Shown: positions 36,907 through 47,590, numbered from the stretch's first letter. The stretch is DNA of 64,000 nt from Comamonadaceae bacterium (GCA_027490925.1 JAIXXF010000002.1:47926-111925); one strand, 5' to 3'. Numbers and translations are program-made. The notes: generated from the letters alone by a model not told the origin.

Positions 36907-37998
36907 ATGTACAAGATGTCTCTTACCCTCGCGGCCGCAGCGCTGCTGCTGGCGGCCTGCGGTGGCGGTGGCGACGCCACCCTCGGCGCCACCGAGCAAC
37001 CACAAGCCCTGGCGGCGACCACGGTCACCCCCACCGCCGCCCCGTCCGTGGCCCCCCCGGCAGCGGCTCCAGCCTTTACCGATGGTTTGCTCAACCCCGA
37101 AGCCAAGCTCGCCGCGGCCATGACCTGCAGCCCGAACTTCGGTCCCGACGCGGGCAAAGCGGTGTTGTTGATCCCCGCTGCCACCATGGATGTCGAGAGC
37201 GAACTGAGCTGGACCTACATCCCGGCGCTCAACAAGCTGAACATGCCCTGGTGCGCCGTCGACCTGCCTTTCAAGAACACTGGCGAGCTGCAAAACGCGT
37301 CCGAATACGTCACCTACGCCATCCGAAAGATGTTCAGCGTCACCAAGACCAAGCTCGGCGTGATCGGCTTCAGTCAGGGGGGTGTGCTGGGCCGCTGGCC
37401 GCTCAAGTACTTTCCCGACACGCGCGCGATGGTGGAGGACTACATTGGCGTGGCCGCGTCCCACCATGGGTTGATCGAAACCAACCTGTTGTGTGCGGTG
37501 CCGGTGCTGGGCTGCATCACATCGTTCACCCAAATTTCGATTGGCTCCAAATGGATCGATGCGCTCAACGCCGGTGGCGAAACCTTTGAAGGCATCGACT
37601 ACACCCAGGTCTACACCCGCACCGACGACGTGGCGATCCCCAACTTTGATGAAGCCCGTGGCGTGTCCAGCCTGCGCACCGGGAACGGCAAGAAAGAGAA
37701 CATTGCCACGCAGGACATTTGCCTGTTGAACCTTGCCGACCACTTTCAGGCCATCAGCTACGACCCCGTGCCGTTCGCGATCGCCGTCGACGCTCTGAAG
37801 AACGACGGCCCCGCTAGCCCAGCACGGGTCCGTCAACAGGGACTGGGGTTGTGCCTGCAATTGGTCGCACCGGGTGTGGACCTGCTGGCCTTCCCGGTGA
37901 ATTTTGCCACCAAAACGATGCTGACTTTCGTCACCTCGGTGGCCTTGATGCCCAAAGCCACCAAAGAGCCGCCACTGCGCGAGTATGTGAAGTTCTGA
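36907..37998 (+). CDS. Lipase-like lipoprotein (CalB-type alpha/beta hydrolase)
   Basis: 363 aa. A lipobox 'LLAAC' places the lipidated cysteine at residue 18, so it is expected on a membrane facing the periplasm or outside. A disordered Ala/Thr/Pro linker follows to about residue 57. The hydrolase core has the nucleophile elbow 'GFSQGG' (Ser156), with likely Asp in 'TRTDDVAIPN' and His in 'LADHFQAI'. This layout resembles the Candida antarctica lipase B family. The start is ATG 36907 with AAAGG upstream. Confidence 0.78.
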   Translation: MYKMSLTLAAAALLLAACGGGGDATLGATEQPQALAATTVTPTAAPSVAPPAAAPAFTDGLLNPEAKLAAAMTCSPNFGPDAGKAVLLIPAATMDVESELSWTYIPALNKLNMPWCAVDLPFKNTGELQNASEYVTYAIRKMFSVTKTKLGVIGFSQGGVLGRWPLKYFPDTRAMVEDYIGVAASHHGLIETNLLCAVPVLGCITSFTQISIGSKWIDALNAGGETFEGIDYTQVYTRTDDVAIPNFDEARGVSSLRTGNGKKENIATQDICLLNLADHFQAISYDPVPFAIAVDALKNDGPASPARVRQQGLGLCLQLVAPGVDLLAFPVNFATKTMLTFVTSVALMPKATKEPPLREYVKF

Positions 37999-38136
37999 GC
38001 ACCCGTCCCCTTGGCCACTCTCAGGCGCAGGGGGGGCGTCTGTGCACTGGCCGGGCCACAGTGCCCGGCTTTCTCATGGGCGCTTGGCTTTGGCTTTGCC
38101 TGACAATGTGGTGCCGATGCCAGACCCACTCCCCCA

Positions 38137-39021
38137 ATGACCCGCACCCCCATGGATGTGCACGCCGCGATCGGCCAACTCTGGGTCTACCCCGTCAAGT
38201 CTTGCGCGGGCGTGCCGTTGACCGAGGCCGTGCTCACCCCCACCGGCCTGGACCTTGACCGCGCCTGGATGGTGGTAGACGCCGACGGCGAGTTCGTCTC
38301 GCAGCGCGAGCTGCCGCGCATGGCCTTGATACGGCCCACCTTGCGCCAGCACGACATGGTCTTGCGGGCGCCGGGCATGTTGGCGCTGCATCTGGCCATC
38401 GACGCGGCAGAGCAGCCGACCAAGGTGCGCGTGTGGGACGACACCGTGCGCGCCTACGACATGGGCGCCTTGGCAGCCCAGTGGTTCACCGACTTCCTGT
38501 GCCCCCGCGGCACGGGGTTGGGGCCCCTGCGCTTGGTGCGGTTTGACCCCGACGTTCAGCGGCTGTCCAGCCTGCGCTGGACCCATGGCGTGGAGGCCCC
38601 CAACCAGTTTTCAGACGGCTTCCCGCTGCTGGTGGCCACCGAGGCGTCTCTGAACCAGTTCAACCAGCGGCTGGTGGCCCAGGGCCATGTGCCGGTCGGC
38701 ATGGACCGCTTCCGCCCCAACCTGGTGTTGACGGGGCTGGACGCGCACGGCGAAGACCACCTCGACCGGCTGAGCTTGGGCGAGGGGCCTGAGGCCGCCC
38801 AGCTGCGATTGGTCAAGCCCTGCGCGCGTTGCAGCATCCCTGACGTGGACCCCGCCACCGCCGAGCGCGGCCAGGCCGTGGGCGACCTGTTGCGCGCCAC
38901 CCGCACCGACCCCCGGCTCGACGGCGCGTTGACCTGGGGCATGAACGCCATCGTGTGTTCAGGAGACGGTCAACGGCTACACCTGGGCCAGTCGGTGCGG
39001 GCCAACCTGCGTTTTGACTGA
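38137..39021 (+). CDS. MOSC domain protein with N-terminal beta-barrel (YcbX-like)
   Basis: 294 aa. The N-terminal MOSC-N barrel starts 'IGQLWVYPVKSCAGVPL'. The MOSC domain has 'MDRFRPNLVLTG' and the conserved cysteine in 'LVKPCARCSIPDVDP', the position that binds the molybdenum cofactor in relatives. E. coli YcbX reduces N-hydroxylated bases. Here no 2Fe-2S ferredoxin domain follows, so a separate electron donor would be needed. ATG 38137 is used; an in-frame ATG lies at 38152. Confidence 0.87.
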   Translation: MTRTPMDVHAAIGQLWVYPVKSCAGVPLTEAVLTPTGLDLDRAWMVVDADGEFVSQRELPRMALIRPTLRQHDMVLRAPGMLALHLAIDAAEQPTKVRVWDDTVRAYDMGALAAQWFTDFLCPRGTGLGPLRLVRFDPDVQRLSSLRWTHGVEAPNQFSDGFPLLVATEASLNQFNQRLVAQGHVPVGMDRFRPNLVLTGLDAHGEDHLDRLSLGEGPEAAQLRLVKPCARCSIPDVDPATAERGQAVGDLLRATRTDPRLDGALTWGMNAIVCSGDGQRLHLGQSVRANLRFD

Positions 39022-39308
39022 GCCTGTCGCTCGAAGCGGGCCTGACCGCCCTTGTAAACGCAGACACCCACCTGGCGTGAAGAGAAGAGGTGTGGCCAGA
39101 AATCGCCTGATGCACCGTGGGCTGGACGGATGGAGACAGCCGGAGTCAACAGCGCCAAAAAAGGCGCACGGCATCCGCTTCGCTGCCATGTTCGCACCCC
39201 ACCTGAGACCCGCCCGCACCCCATCCACATGCCGCTGCCCCTCGGCCAGGGCAGTGCCTCGCAACAAGGCCGTGGCTTACACTCACCGACCTGTTTTGGA
39301 GTCTTGCA

Positions 39309-40400
39309 ATGAGTTTGAAGTGCGGCATCGTCGGCCTGCCCAACGTCGGTAAATCCACCCTGTTCAACGCCCTTACCAAGGCGGGCATCGCGGCGGAAAA
39401 TTACCCGTTTTGCACCATTGAGCCCAATGTGGGTGTGGTGGAAGTGCCGGACCCGCGCTTGGCCCAGTTGGCTGAGATCGTCAAGCCCGAACGCGTGGTG
39501 CCTGCCATCGTGGAGTTCGTGGACATTGCTGGCCTGGTGGCCGGTGCCAGCACCGGCGAAGGCTTGGGCAACAAGTTCCTGGCCCACATCCGCGAGACCG
39601 ACGCCATCGTCAACGTGGTGCGCTGTTTTGAAGACGACAACGTCGTCCACGTCGCGGGCAAGGTGGACCCCATCTCCGACATCGAGGTCATACAGACCGA
39701 ACTGTGCCTGGCCGATCTGGCGTCGGTTGAAAAAGCGCTGCAGCGCGTCACCAAGACCGCCCGCTCTGGCGACAAAGAGTCCATCAAACTGGTGGCGATT
39801 TTGGAGAAATGCCAGGCGGCGCTGAACTACACCAAACCGGTGCGCACCATCGACTTCAGCAAAGAAGAGCGTCCGCTGTTGCAACAGTTTTTTCTCATCA
39901 CCGCCAAGCCGGCGATGTTCGTTGCCAACGTCGCAGAAGACGGGTTCGAAAACAACCCGCTGCTCGACCGTCTCAAAGCCTTTGCCGAGGCGCAGCACGC
40001 CCCGGTGGTGGCGATCTGCGCCAAGCTGGAGGCCGACATGTCCGAGATGAGCGACGAAGACCGCCAGATGTTCCTGGAAGAACTGGGTCAGACCGAGCCC
40101 GGTCTCAACCGGCTGATCCGCTCGGCCTTCAAGCTGCTGGGGCTGCAAACTTATTTCACCGCTGGGGAAAAAGAGGTTCGCGCTTGGACCATCCGCGTCG
40201 GCGACACTGGCCCTCAAGCCGCCGGTGTGATCCACACCGACTTTGAAAAAGGCTACATCCGGGCCCAGACCATTGCCTTTGACGACTACATCGCTCACCG
40301 TGGCGAGCAAGGCGCCAAGGACGCAGGCAAGATGCGAGCCGAAGGCAAAGAGTACGTGGTCAAAGACGGCGACGTGATGAACTTCTTGTTCAGTTCCTGA
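39309..40400 (+). CDS. ychF: Redox-regulated ribosome-binding ATPase YchF
   Basis: 363 aa, normal length. An Obg-family P-loop protein that prefers ATP and binds ribosomes. It has '[15 protein letters not shown]' (P-loop), '[10 protein letters not shown]' and, where GTPases have NKxD, 'NVAED'. The C-terminal TGS domain ends '[11 protein letters not shown]'. The start is ATG 39309. The 287-base gap upstream holds no clear gene. It converges on glmS with 32 bases between the stops. Confidence 0.97.
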   Translation: MSLKCGIVGLPNVGKSTLFNALTKAGIAAENYPFCTIEPNVGVVEVPDPRLAQLAEIVKPERVVPAIVEFVDIAGLVAGASTGEGLGNKFLAHIRETDAIVNVVRCFEDDNVVHVAGKVDPISDIEVIQTELCLADLASVEKALQRVTKTARSGDKESIKLVAILEKCQAALNYTKPVRTIDFSKEERPLLQQFFLITAKPAMFVANVAEDGFENNPLLDRLKAFAEAQHAPVVAICAKLEADMSEMSDEDRQMFLEELGQTEPGLNRLIRSAFKLLGLQTYFTAGEKEVRAWTIRVGDTGPQAAGVIHTDFEKGYIRAQTIAFDDYIAHRGEQGAKDAGKMRAEGKEYVVKDGDVMNFLFSS

Positions 40401-40432
40401 GCGTCAACGCAAAGCTGCCTTCGGTCGGTTTT

Positions 40433-42298
40433 TCATTCCACCGTGACCGACTTGGCCAAATTCCGTGGCTTGTCGACATCGGTACCGCGCGCGCAGGCGG
40501 TGTGGTAAGCGAGCAGTTGCAGTGCCACCACGTGCAGCAATGGCGAGAGGGCTCCGTAATGCTCTGGCAGGCGGATCACGTGGATGCCTTCGGCGTTGTC
40601 GATACGCGTGTCGCCGTCGGCGAACACATAAAGCTCACCGCCGCGGGCCCGCACCTCTTGCATGTTGCTTTTGAGTTTCTCCAGTAGGTCGTCGGCGGGA
40701 GCGATGGTGACCACCGGCATCGCCGCGTCCACCAGGGCCAGCGGGCCATGCTTGAGTTCACCGGCCGGGTAGGCTTCGGCGTGGATGTAGGTGATCTCTT
40801 TGAGTTTCAACGCCCCTTCCAGCGCGATGGGGTAATGGCAGCCACGGCCCAGGAACAGCGCGTTGTGTTTGCTTGCAAACGCTTCTGACCAGGCCATGAT
40901 TTGCGGCTCCAGCGCCAGCACCGATTGCACCGCCACCGGCAGGTGGCGCAGGTTGCGCAGCGCTGTGGCTTCGCCGGTGGTGGGCAGGTGGCCGCGCAGC
41001 TTGGCCATCACGAGCGTCAGCAAAAACAGCGCCACCAGCTGGGTGGTGAACGCCTTGGTGGACGCCACACCGATCTCCACCCCGGCGTGAGTGATGAAGG
41101 CCAGTTTGCACTCGCGCACCATGGCGCTGGTGGCCACGTTGCAAATGGTGAGGGTGTGCTGCATGCCCAAATCGCGCGCGTGCTTAAACGCGGCCAGGGT
41201 GTCGGCGGTTTCGCCGCTCTGGCTGATGGTGACCACCAACGTCTTGGGGTCGGGCACGCTTTCTCGGTAGCGGTACTCGCTGGCCACTTCCACCTGGCAG
41301 GGCAGCTTGGCGATGCTCTCCAGCCAGTACTTGGCGGTGAGACCGGCATAGCTGCTGGTGCCGCAGGCCAGGATCAGCACTTTGTCGATGCGCTGGAACA
41401 CGTCGGCAGCGCCATCGCCGAACAGGCTGGGCTCGATGCCCGTCACCGCGGCCAGCGTGTCTGCAATCGCACGTGGCTGCTCGAAAATTTCCTTTTGCAT
41501 GTAGTGGCGGTAGGGACCCAGTTCGGCCGCACCGCTGTGGGCGTGCACGGTCTTCACCGCGCGCTGAACCGGTCGGTCCTGCCGGTCGTAGACGCGCAGA
41601 CCGCGCACCTGCAGGTCCACCACGTCGCCTTCTTCCAGGTACATGATCTGATCGGTCACCCCCGCGAGCGCCATGGCGTCGCTGGCGAGGAAGTGCTCAC
41701 CCGCGTCACCGCCCAGACCCACAATCAACGGGGAGCCCGCGCGTGCACCCACCACCCGCTGGGGCTCGGCTTGGCAAAACACCGCGATGGCGTAGGCCCC
41801 TTGCAGTTGCTTGACCGCCGCCTGCACCGCCACCAGCAGGTCGCCCTGGTACAGGGTGTCGATCAGGTGGGCGATGACTTCTGTGTCGGTCTGACTGAGA
41901 AACTCGTAGCCCTGGGCCTGCAGCGCGTGGCGAAGCTCCTCATGGTTCTCAATGATGCCGTTGTGCACAAGGGCCACCCGGCCAGGCCGGTCGGCCGCGT
42001 GGCCCCCGGGGCCGTGGCTGAAATGCGGGTGGGCGTTGTGCACCGCAGGGGCGCCGTGGGTGGCCCAGCGGGTGTGGGCGATGCCTGCGGTGCCCTGGAT
42101 CTGGTCGTGCTCGACCTGAAACAGCAGTTCGGCCACCCGCGAGGTGCTGCGGGCGCGCTGCAGGGCCATGCCTTCAGCGCTGTGCCGCTGAATGGCCACC
42201 CCGCAGGAGTCGTAGCCACGGTACTCCAGCCGTTGCAGCCCCTGGACCAAGATGGGAACGATGTTGCGCTGGGAAACCGAGCCGACGATGCCACACAT
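40433..42298 (-). CDS. glmS: Glucosamine-fructose-6-phosphate aminotransferase (isomerizing)
   Basis: 621 aa. It makes glucosamine-6-phosphate from fructose-6-phosphate and glutamine, the first committed step to UDP-GlcNAc. The N-terminal glutaminase begins '[12 protein letters not shown]', so Cys2 becomes the terminal nucleophile after Met removal. Two SIS sugar-isomerase domains follow ('ACGTSSYAG', '[12 protein letters not shown]'), and the end is 'LAKSVTVE'. glmU is 71 bases upstream on the same strand, so the pathway genes are together. pgi at 61.3 kb supplies the fructose-6-phosphate. Confidence 0.97.
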   Translation of the reverse strand: MCGIVGSVSQRNIVPILVQGLQRLEYRGYDSCGVAIQRHSAEGMALQRARSTSRVAELLFQVEHDQIQGTAGIAHTRWATHGAPAVHNAHPHFSHGPGGHAADRPGRVALVHNGIIENHEELRHALQAQGYEFLSQTDTEVIAHLIDTLYQGDLLVAVQAAVKQLQGAYAIAVFCQAEPQRVVGARAGSPLIVGLGGDAGEHFLASDAMALAGVTDQIMYLEEGDVVDLQVRGLRVYDRQDRPVQRAVKTVHAHSGAAELGPYRHYMQKEIFEQPRAIADTLAAVTGIEPSLFGDGAADVFQRIDKVLILACGTSSYAGLTAKYWLESIAKLPCQVEVASEYRYRESVPDPKTLVVTISQSGETADTLAAFKHARDLGMQHTLTICNVATSAMVRECKLAFITHAGVEIGVASTKAFTTQLVALFLLTLVMAKLRGHLPTTGEATALRNLRHLPVAVQSVLALEPQIMAWSEAFASKHNALFLGRGCHYPIALEGALKLKEITYIHAEAYPAGELKHGPLALVDAAMPVVTIAPADDLLEKLKSNMQEVRARGGELYVFADGDTRIDNAEGIHVIRLPEHYGALSPLLHVVALQLLAYHTACARGTDVDKPRNLAKSVTVE

Positions 42299-42369
42299 GG
42301 CGAACTCCGAAAGTGAATGACCGATGGTAGGTGAAACCCAGCCAGACCAACCGGTCTGGGGCGGGCGGT

Positions 42370-43833
42370 TCAGGGCTTGGCGGCTTTGCGCGGGCGCTGC
42401 CAGTCGGCGATGCTGAGCTGCTTGCCGCGTGCCACGCTCAGTGCGCCGGGCGGGGTGTCCTTGGTGATGGTTGAGCCGCCGCCCACCGTGCCGCCAGCGC
42501 CCAGAGTCACTGGCGCCACCAGCACACAATTGCTGCCCACGTGAACGTCGGCTTCGATCACCGTGCGGTGTTTGTTTGCGCCATCGTAGTTGGCGGTGAT
42601 GCTGCCCGCGCCGTAATTCACCCGCTCGCCCACGGTGGCGTCCCCCAGGTAAGCCAAGTGGTTGGCTTTGGCCCCAGCGGCCAGCGTGCTGTTTTTGACC
42701 TCGACGAAGTTGCCGATGTGCACCTCTGCGCCCAGCGCCGCGCCCGGTCGCAACCGAGCGAAGGGTCCAATCAGGGCGCCCGGGCCCACCGTGACGCCCA
42801 GTTGCTCGCCGTCGATGTGGGTGAAGGGGTGAATGACCGCGTCGGCGGCGATGCGGGCGTTGGCCACCACGCAGTTGGCGCCAATGCGCACCCGGTCGCC
42901 AAGCGCCACTTCGCCTTCGAACACGCAGTTGATGTCGATCTCTACGTCTTGCCCGCAACGCAGGCTGGCGTCGCGGCCGGTGCGCGGGTCCGCCCGCAGG
43001 TCCAGCCTTGCCGGGTCCGCCAGGCGCACGCCCTGGGCCATCAACGCGTCGGCTTGGCGGCGTTGCCAGGCACGCTCCAGCGCCGCCAGTTGCGCTGGGC
43101 TGTTGACACCGGCCACCTGCAGCGGGTCTTGGAGGGTGTGGGCCCGCACTGGTACGCCGTCGGCCACGGCAAAGCGCACGATGTCGGTCAGGTAGTACTC
43201 TCGCTGGGCGTTGTCGTTGCTCAGCCGCCCCAACCAGCGTTTGAGCAGGGGCGCGGACAGCGCCATGATGCCGCTGTACACCTCGGTGATCGCCCGCTGG
43301 GCGTCGCTGGCGTCTTTGTGTTCCACGATGGCGGCCACCCGCGCCTCGCCCTGGGCCGCGTCGCGCACGATGCGCCCGTAGCCGGTGGGGTCGTCCAGCA
43401 CCACGGTGAGCAGGGCCACGCCGTCACGGGCGTGCGGCAGCAGGTCTCGCAGGGTGTCGGCCTGGATCAGTGGCACATCGCCCGACAAGATCAGCACCGT
43501 TCCGTCGTCGGGCAGGGCGGGCACCGCTTGCTGCACCGCATGGCCCGTGCCCAATTGGGGCTCCTGGCGCACGCATTTCAGGTCAAAAGTGCCGCCAGCC
43601 CTTGTCAAAACTGGTAATGCTGCTTCCACTTCCATAGCGCCATGGCCGGTGACCACCACCACGCACCGGGCTGCCAGCGCGGCCGCGGTGGCCACCACGT
43701 GCCCCAGCATGGGCCGCCCCGCCACGCGGTGCAGTACCTTGGGGCGCTGGCTTTTCATGCGCGTGCCCTTGCCGGCCGCCATGATCACCACGTCGAGGGC
43801 ATGGCCGCCGTTGTGGTCTATGGTGTTGTCCAT
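42370..43833 (-). CDS. glmU: Bifunctional UDP-GlcNAc pyrophosphorylase / glucosamine-1-P acetyltransferase
   Basis: 487 aa. The N-terminal nucleotidyltransferase has '[12 protein letters not shown]' and later '[10 protein letters not shown]' and 'GDVPL'. The C-terminal left-handed beta-helix has hexapeptide repeats and the acetyltransferase signature '[12 protein letters not shown]' and '[13 protein letters not shown]'. It makes UDP-GlcNAc for peptidoglycan and LPS. The start is ATG 43833, overlapping the start codon of the divergent lipoprotein gene; in-frame ATGs at 43893 and 43872 would give longer proteins with a non-conserved extension. Confidence 0.95.
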   Translation of the reverse strand: MDNTIDHNGGHALDVVIMAAGKGTRMKSQRPKVLHRVAGRPMLGHVVATAAALAARCVVVVTGHGAMEVEAALPVLTRAGGTFDLKCVRQEPQLGTGHAVQQAVPALPDDGTVLILSGDVPLIQADTLRDLLPHARDGVALLTVVLDDPTGYGRIVRDAAQGEARVAAIVEHKDASDAQRAITEVYSGIMALSAPLLKRWLGRLSNDNAQREYYLTDIVRFAVADGVPVRAHTLQDPLQVAGVNSPAQLAALERAWQRRQADALMAQGVRLADPARLDLRADPRTGRDASLRCGQDVEIDINCVFEGEVALGDRVRIGANCVVANARIAADAVIHPFTHIDGEQLGVTVGPGALIGPFARLRPGAALGAEVHIGNFVEVKNSTLAAGAKANHLAYLGDATVGERVNYGAGSITANYDGANKHRTVIEADVHVGSNCVLVAPVTLGAGGTVGGGSTITKDTPPGALSVARGKQLSIADWQRPRKAAKP

Positions 43834-44710
43834 GCGGTTGTCTTTCTCTGTGGGTTCTGCCAGGTCCGCCATTATCGTTTTGCTGTTGACCACGCTGTTG
43901 TCGGCCTGCAGCGCGCCTGGCCTTGTCTACAACAACGCGCCGCAGTTGGTGCACTGGTGGCTCGATGGTTATGTGGATCTGGACGGCGCCCAATCCGTCC
44001 AGGTGCGCGACGCGTTGGCCGATGTGCAAGCCTGGCATCGCCGCGAAGAGCTGCCCCGGCTGGCCGAGCTGTTGCGCGTCACCGCCCGGAGCCTGCCCGA
44101 GCCGCTGTCCGCAGAGGCCGCGTGTCGGCTTTATGCCGAGGTGGTGGCCTCGGGCGAGCGTCTGAGCGTGATGGCAGAACCGGCTGTGGTCGCGCTGGCC
44201 GCCAGCCTGAGACCGGAGCAGGTGCGTGCCTTGGAGCGCAAGTACGCCAAAACCAACGCCGACTACCGCAGCAAGTGGCTGGTGGGCGCACCAGCCGATC
44301 TGAAAAAGCGGCGTTACGAACAACTGCTGGACCGGGTGGAGTCGGTGTATGGGCGTCTCACACCGCCGCAAAGGGCGTTGTTGCGCCAGCAGGTAGAAGG
44401 CGCGGCGTTCGATCCGGCCACCAGCTACGCTATTCGCCTGCAACACCAGCAAGACGCGGTGGCTGTGCTGCGCCAGCTCGCAGAGTCGCGCCCCGGGTCC
44501 CTGGCTGTGCGGGACGCCATGCGTGGTGTGTTGCAGCGGCGGCTGCATCCGCCCGAGCCGATGCAGCGTCGCTATGCCGACACCCTGATCCAAGACGGCT
44601 GCGCGGGGCTGGCTGCGGTGCACAACAGCACAACGGCCGCTCAGCGGGCCCATGCGGCGCACAAGCTGAATGGCTATGCCGACGACGCGGCCAAACTCGC
44701 GGCGCGCTGA
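43832..44710 (+). CDS. DUF6279-type lipoprotein
   Basis: 292 aa. The signal peptide ends in the lipobox 'LLSAC' (Cys26), so it is a lipoprotein. The mature part is mostly helical, with 'YNNAPQLVHWWLDGYVDL' at its start as in DUF6279 proteins. ATG 43832 lies inside the reversed start codon of glmU; a GTG at 43850 is an alternative that would keep the whole signal peptide. Function unknown. The frame upstream of 43832 is a glmU shadow. Confidence 0.75.
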   Translation: MRLSFSVGSARSAIIVLLLTTLLSACSAPGLVYNNAPQLVHWWLDGYVDLDGAQSVQVRDALADVQAWHRREELPRLAELLRVTARSLPEPLSAEAACRLYAEVVASGERLSVMAEPAVVALAASLRPEQVRALERKYAKTNADYRSKWLVGAPADLKKRRYEQLLDRVESVYGRLTPPQRALLRQQVEGAAFDPATSYAIRLQHQQDAVAVLRQLAESRPGSLAVRDAMRGVLQRRLHPPEPMQRRYADTLIQDGCAGLAAVHNSTTAAQRAHAAHKLNGYADDAAKLAAR

Positions 44711-44740
44711 ACGCCGCAGCGCCTGTGTCCGGTGGTGGCG

Positions 44741-45682
44741 TCAGCCCGCCGACTCCAATGTGAAACGCGCTTGGTCGTCTTGGCCCAGCAGCGTCACCAA
44801 CTGGGGCAATGCCGCCGTCAGCGCCGGTTTCAGGCTGAACGGCGGGTTGACGATGAACATACCGCTCGCGGTCAGCCCCGGGCGTTTGGCTTTCTCGCCC
44901 GAGTTGACCTTGTCTGTGGCCAACGCGGGCTTGCCGGATTTCACCGTCAGGGTCGCATGCAGCCAGCCCTTGCCCGCTTTGCTGGCGATGGTTTTCAGGC
45001 GGCGCGGCAGGTCGTGCGCTTCTGGGCGCGGGATCACCGGGTACCACACCACATAGGTGCCAGTGGCGAAGCGCTTGAGCGCGTCGGTCGCCATGGCCAG
45101 CACCCGCGCGTAGTCGGTTTTCATTTCGTAGCTGGGGTCGCACAGCACCAGGGCGCGCCGTGCCGGGGGGGGCAGGAACTTTTTCAGGCCTTCAAAACCG
45201 TCTTCGGCCAGTACCGCGATCTGCCGCCCGGCTTCCAGTTGGGCAATGTTGCCCGCCAGCGCCCGGCTGTCGGTGGGGTGCAGTTCGAACAGCTTGAGCT
45301 TGTCCTGCGCGCGCAGCAGTTGGTGGATCACGAACGGTGAGCCGGGGTACACACGGGCCTGCCCGCTGGTGTTGAACGACCGCACCAAGTCAAGGTAGTC
45401 CTGCAAGGCGGGCGCCACCGCTTCGGGCCCGCTGGACCCGTTCATTGAAAGTGCCTGCTCAAGGTTGGGCTTCAGAAACAGCCTCAGCACGCCCTCATGT
45501 GCTTCGCCACTGGTACTGGCGTAATCGCCGTCCAGCCGGTAAAGACCGGCACCGGCGTGGGTGTCGATCACCGACAGCGGGGTGTCTTTGTCGGTCAGGT
45601 GCCGGAGGATGGCGATCAACACCGTGTGCTTGAGCACGTCGGCGTGGTTTCCGGCGTGGAAGGCGTGGCGGTAGCTGAACAT
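44741..45682 (-). CDS. rlmJ: 23S rRNA (adenine-2030-N6)-methyltransferase RlmJ
   Basis: 313 aa. It methylates A2030 in 23S rRNA. The N-terminus 'MFSYRHAFHAGNHADVLKH' is the family hallmark, followed by 'VIDTHAGAGLY' (SAM site) and the catalytic loop written 'DPSYEMKTDY' where E. coli has DPPY. The start is ATG 45682. It is divergent from the rplM-rpsI ribosomal operon and converges on the lipoprotein gene. Confidence 0.94.
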   Translation of the reverse strand: MFSYRHAFHAGNHADVLKHTVLIAILRHLTDKDTPLSVIDTHAGAGLYRLDGDYASTSGEAHEGVLRLFLKPNLEQALSMNGSSGPEAVAPALQDYLDLVRSFNTSGQARVYPGSPFVIHQLLRAQDKLKLFELHPTDSRALAGNIAQLEAGRQIAVLAEDGFEGLKKFLPPPARRALVLCDPSYEMKTDYARVLAMATDALKRFATGTYVVWYPVIPRPEAHDLPRRLKTIASKAGKGWLHATLTVKSGKPALATDKVNSGEKAKRPGLTASGMFIVNPPFSLKPALTAALPQLVTLLGQDDQARFTLESAG

Positions 45683-45738
45683 AGCGGGCCATGGTAACCG
45701 TTGGCCGTGGGTTGATCGCCAGCGACGTTGGCGTCCGG

Positions 45739-45768
45739 TTGCGGGTCGCCGGTGATTGTTCGTATAAT
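45739..45768 (+). promoter_or_regulatory. Promoter of rplM-rpsI
   Basis: TTGCGG (45739-45744) and a perfect TATAAT (45763-45768) separated by 18 bases. It lies about 150 bases before rplM, leaving a leader of about 140 bases, long enough for regulatory structure as in other ribosomal protein operons. Confidence 0.7.
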
Positions 45769-45915
45769 CCAAGGCTTCGCAGCGCTTTTGTGGCTCCGCG
45801 GCGAAGTGAAGGACCCCACCTAAGAGATTCCCAGCAGAGGAAAACCGACCGTGGAAAAGAGCCCGCATCCCAGCCAACCCACGGGTTGGACAAACCCTCG
45901 TAAAAGAGAAAACTC

Positions 45916-46347
45916 ATGACCAAAACGTTCAGCGCCAAGCCCGCTGACGTGACGCACGAGTGGTTTGTGATTGACGCGACCGACAAGGTCCTCGGACGAG
46001 TAGCCAGCGAAGTTGCTCTCCGTTTGCGCGGCAAACACAAGGCCATTTACACGCCTCACGTCGATACCGGTGACTTCATCGTCATCATCAACGCAGCGCA
46101 GCTGCGCGTCACCGGCGCCAAGTCGACCGACAAGATTTACTACCGCCACTCGGGCTACCCCGGCGGTATTTCGTTCACCAACTTCCGCGACATGCAGGCC
46201 AAGTTCCCTGGCCGCGCGCTCGAGAAGGCCGTCAAGGGTATGTTGCCCAAGGGCCCGCTCGGTTACGCCATGATCAAGAAACTCAAGGTGTATGGCGGTG
46301 CTGAGCACCCCCACACCGCCCAACAGCCCAAAGTGCTGGAAATCTAA
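45916..46347 (+). CDS. rplM: 50S ribosomal protein L13
   Basis: 143 aa, normal length. An early-assembly large-subunit protein. It has the family segment '[19 protein letters not shown]' and the later '[10 protein letters not shown]' and 'GMLPKGPLG'. rpsI follows 11 bases after the stop, the universal pairing. GAGAA lies just before the start. Confidence 0.99.
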   Translation: MTKTFSAKPADVTHEWFVIDATDKVLGRVASEVALRLRGKHKAIYTPHVDTGDFIVIINAAQLRVTGAKSTDKIYYRHSGYPGGISFTNFRDMQAKFPGRALEKAVKGMLPKGPLGYAMIKKLKVYGGAEHPHTAQQPKVLEI

Positions 46348-46358
46348 GGAGCCTTGAG

Positions 46359-46751
46359 ATGATTGGTGATTGGAACAATGGCACCGGCCGTCGCAAATCC
46401 AGCGTCGCCCGCGTGTTTCTGAAAAAAGGCTCAGGCCAGATCGTCGTGAACGGCAAGGACATTCAAGCGTTCTTTGGCCGCCAGACCTCGATCATGATCT
46501 GCAAGCAGCCCCTGTACCTGACGAACCACGCCGAAACGTTTGACATCATGGTCAACGTGCATGGCGGTGGCGAGTCCGGCCAGGCCGGTGCGACCCGCCA
46601 CGGCATCACCCGCGCGCTGATCGACTACGACGCCACGCTCAAGCCCATGCTGAGCCAGGCCGGGTTCGTCACCCGCGACGCGCGTGAAGTCGAGCGTAAA
46701 AAGGTCGGTTTGCACGGCGCCCGCCGCCGCAAGCAATTCTCCAAGCGCTGA
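46359..46751 (+). CDS. rpsI: 30S ribosomal protein S9
   Basis: 130 aa. Contains '[14 protein letters not shown]' and the basic C-terminal tail '[11 protein letters not shown]' that reaches the P-site tRNA. Second gene of the rplM operon, ended by a strong terminator. Confidence 0.99.
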   Translation: MIGDWNNGTGRRKSSVARVFLKKGSGQIVVNGKDIQAFFGRQTSIMICKQPLYLTNHAETFDIMVNVHGGGESGQAGATRHGITRALIDYDATLKPMLSQAGFVTRDAREVERKKVGLHGARRRKQFSKR

Positions 46752-46782
46752 CGCGTGGCATGGGTGCTTTGGCACCCGTTCC

Positions 46783-46820
46783 AAAAGCCGCAACAAGGCC
46801 ACTTGCTGCGGCTTTTTGCT
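46783..46820 (+). terminator. Intrinsic terminator of rplM-rpsI
   Basis: AAAAGCCGCA (46783-46792) pairs with TGCGGCTTTT (46807-46816), with additional pairing in the inner CAAG/CTTG, followed by further T residues. It lies 31 bases after the rpsI stop. Confidence 0.88.
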
Positions 46821-46879
46821 TTTGGGGGCGGTTGGGCTTGGCCTACACTGCACGCCCGACCCACGCTTTTGCCTCGCCC

Positions 46880-47590
46880 ATGCGTTTTCGCCTGCTTCGC
46901 CGCCGTCTGACCATCAGTGCCCCCCGCATGGCGGTGCGCAGCGCCTTGCCCTGGCCGCTGCGCTGGGTGATGCTGGCGCTGGTGCTGGGGTTTTGCGGCG
47001 CCATCAGCCTGTGGGCGTTCGAGTTTGGCAAACACATCGCCGGGCTGGACAAAGACCGCCAGCTCGAACTCGACAGCCTGCGCACCGAGGTGGTGACGTT
47101 GCGCGCCGAGCGGGCCCAACTCAATCTGCAAATCGACAACACCACCAGCAGTCTGTTGATGGCCGAGAAAGCCGCACAGGAAAAACTGTTGTCCCAGATT
47201 CGACAGCTGGAGGCCGACAACCGCGCCCTCCGCGACGACCTGGGCTTTTTTGAGCAACTGGTGCCCCCCGCGGCGGGCCAAAGTCTGAACGTGCGCAGTT
47301 TGCAGGCCGAGGTGTTGGGCGGCACGCAGTTGAAGTGGCAGGTGCTGGTGATTCAGGCCGCGCGCAAGGCGCCCCAGTTCGACGGCACGCTGGAGGTCAC
47401 GTTGTCGGGCACCTTGAACAACAAGCCTTGGAGCATGCCGCTGCCCGGCGGCGCGCAGAAGCTCCAGTTCAAACAGTACCAACGCATTGAAGGCTTGGTG
47501 GACCTGCCGCCTGCTGCCGTGGTAAAAACCGTGTCGGTCAAGGTCATGGAAGGCACCTCCACCCGCGCGTTGCACAGCGTGAAGATCTGA
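46880..47590 (+). CDS. DUF6776 coiled-coil membrane protein
   Basis: 236 aa. Basic N-terminus, one transmembrane segment (about 28-47), a coiled coil (about 52-120) rich in Leu, Glu and Arg, then a folded domain with beta-strand character. The layout (inner membrane anchor, periplasmic coiled coil) is like FtsL- or MreC-type envelope proteins, but no homology is claimed. ATG 46880 is chosen; earlier frames cross the terminator. The bactofilin gene starts 17 bases after its stop, which suggests a shared role in cell shape. Confidence 0.78.
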   Translation: MRFRLLRRRLTISAPRMAVRSALPWPLRWVMLALVLGFCGAISLWAFEFGKHIAGLDKDRQLELDSLRTEVVTLRAERAQLNLQIDNTTSSLLMAEKAAQEKLLSQIRQLEADNRALRDDLGFFEQLVPPAAGQSLNVRSLQAEVLGGTQLKWQVLVIQAARKAPQFDGTLEVTLSGTLNNKPWSMPLPGGAQKLQFKQYQRIEGLVDLPPAAVVKTVSVKVMEGTSTRALHSVKI

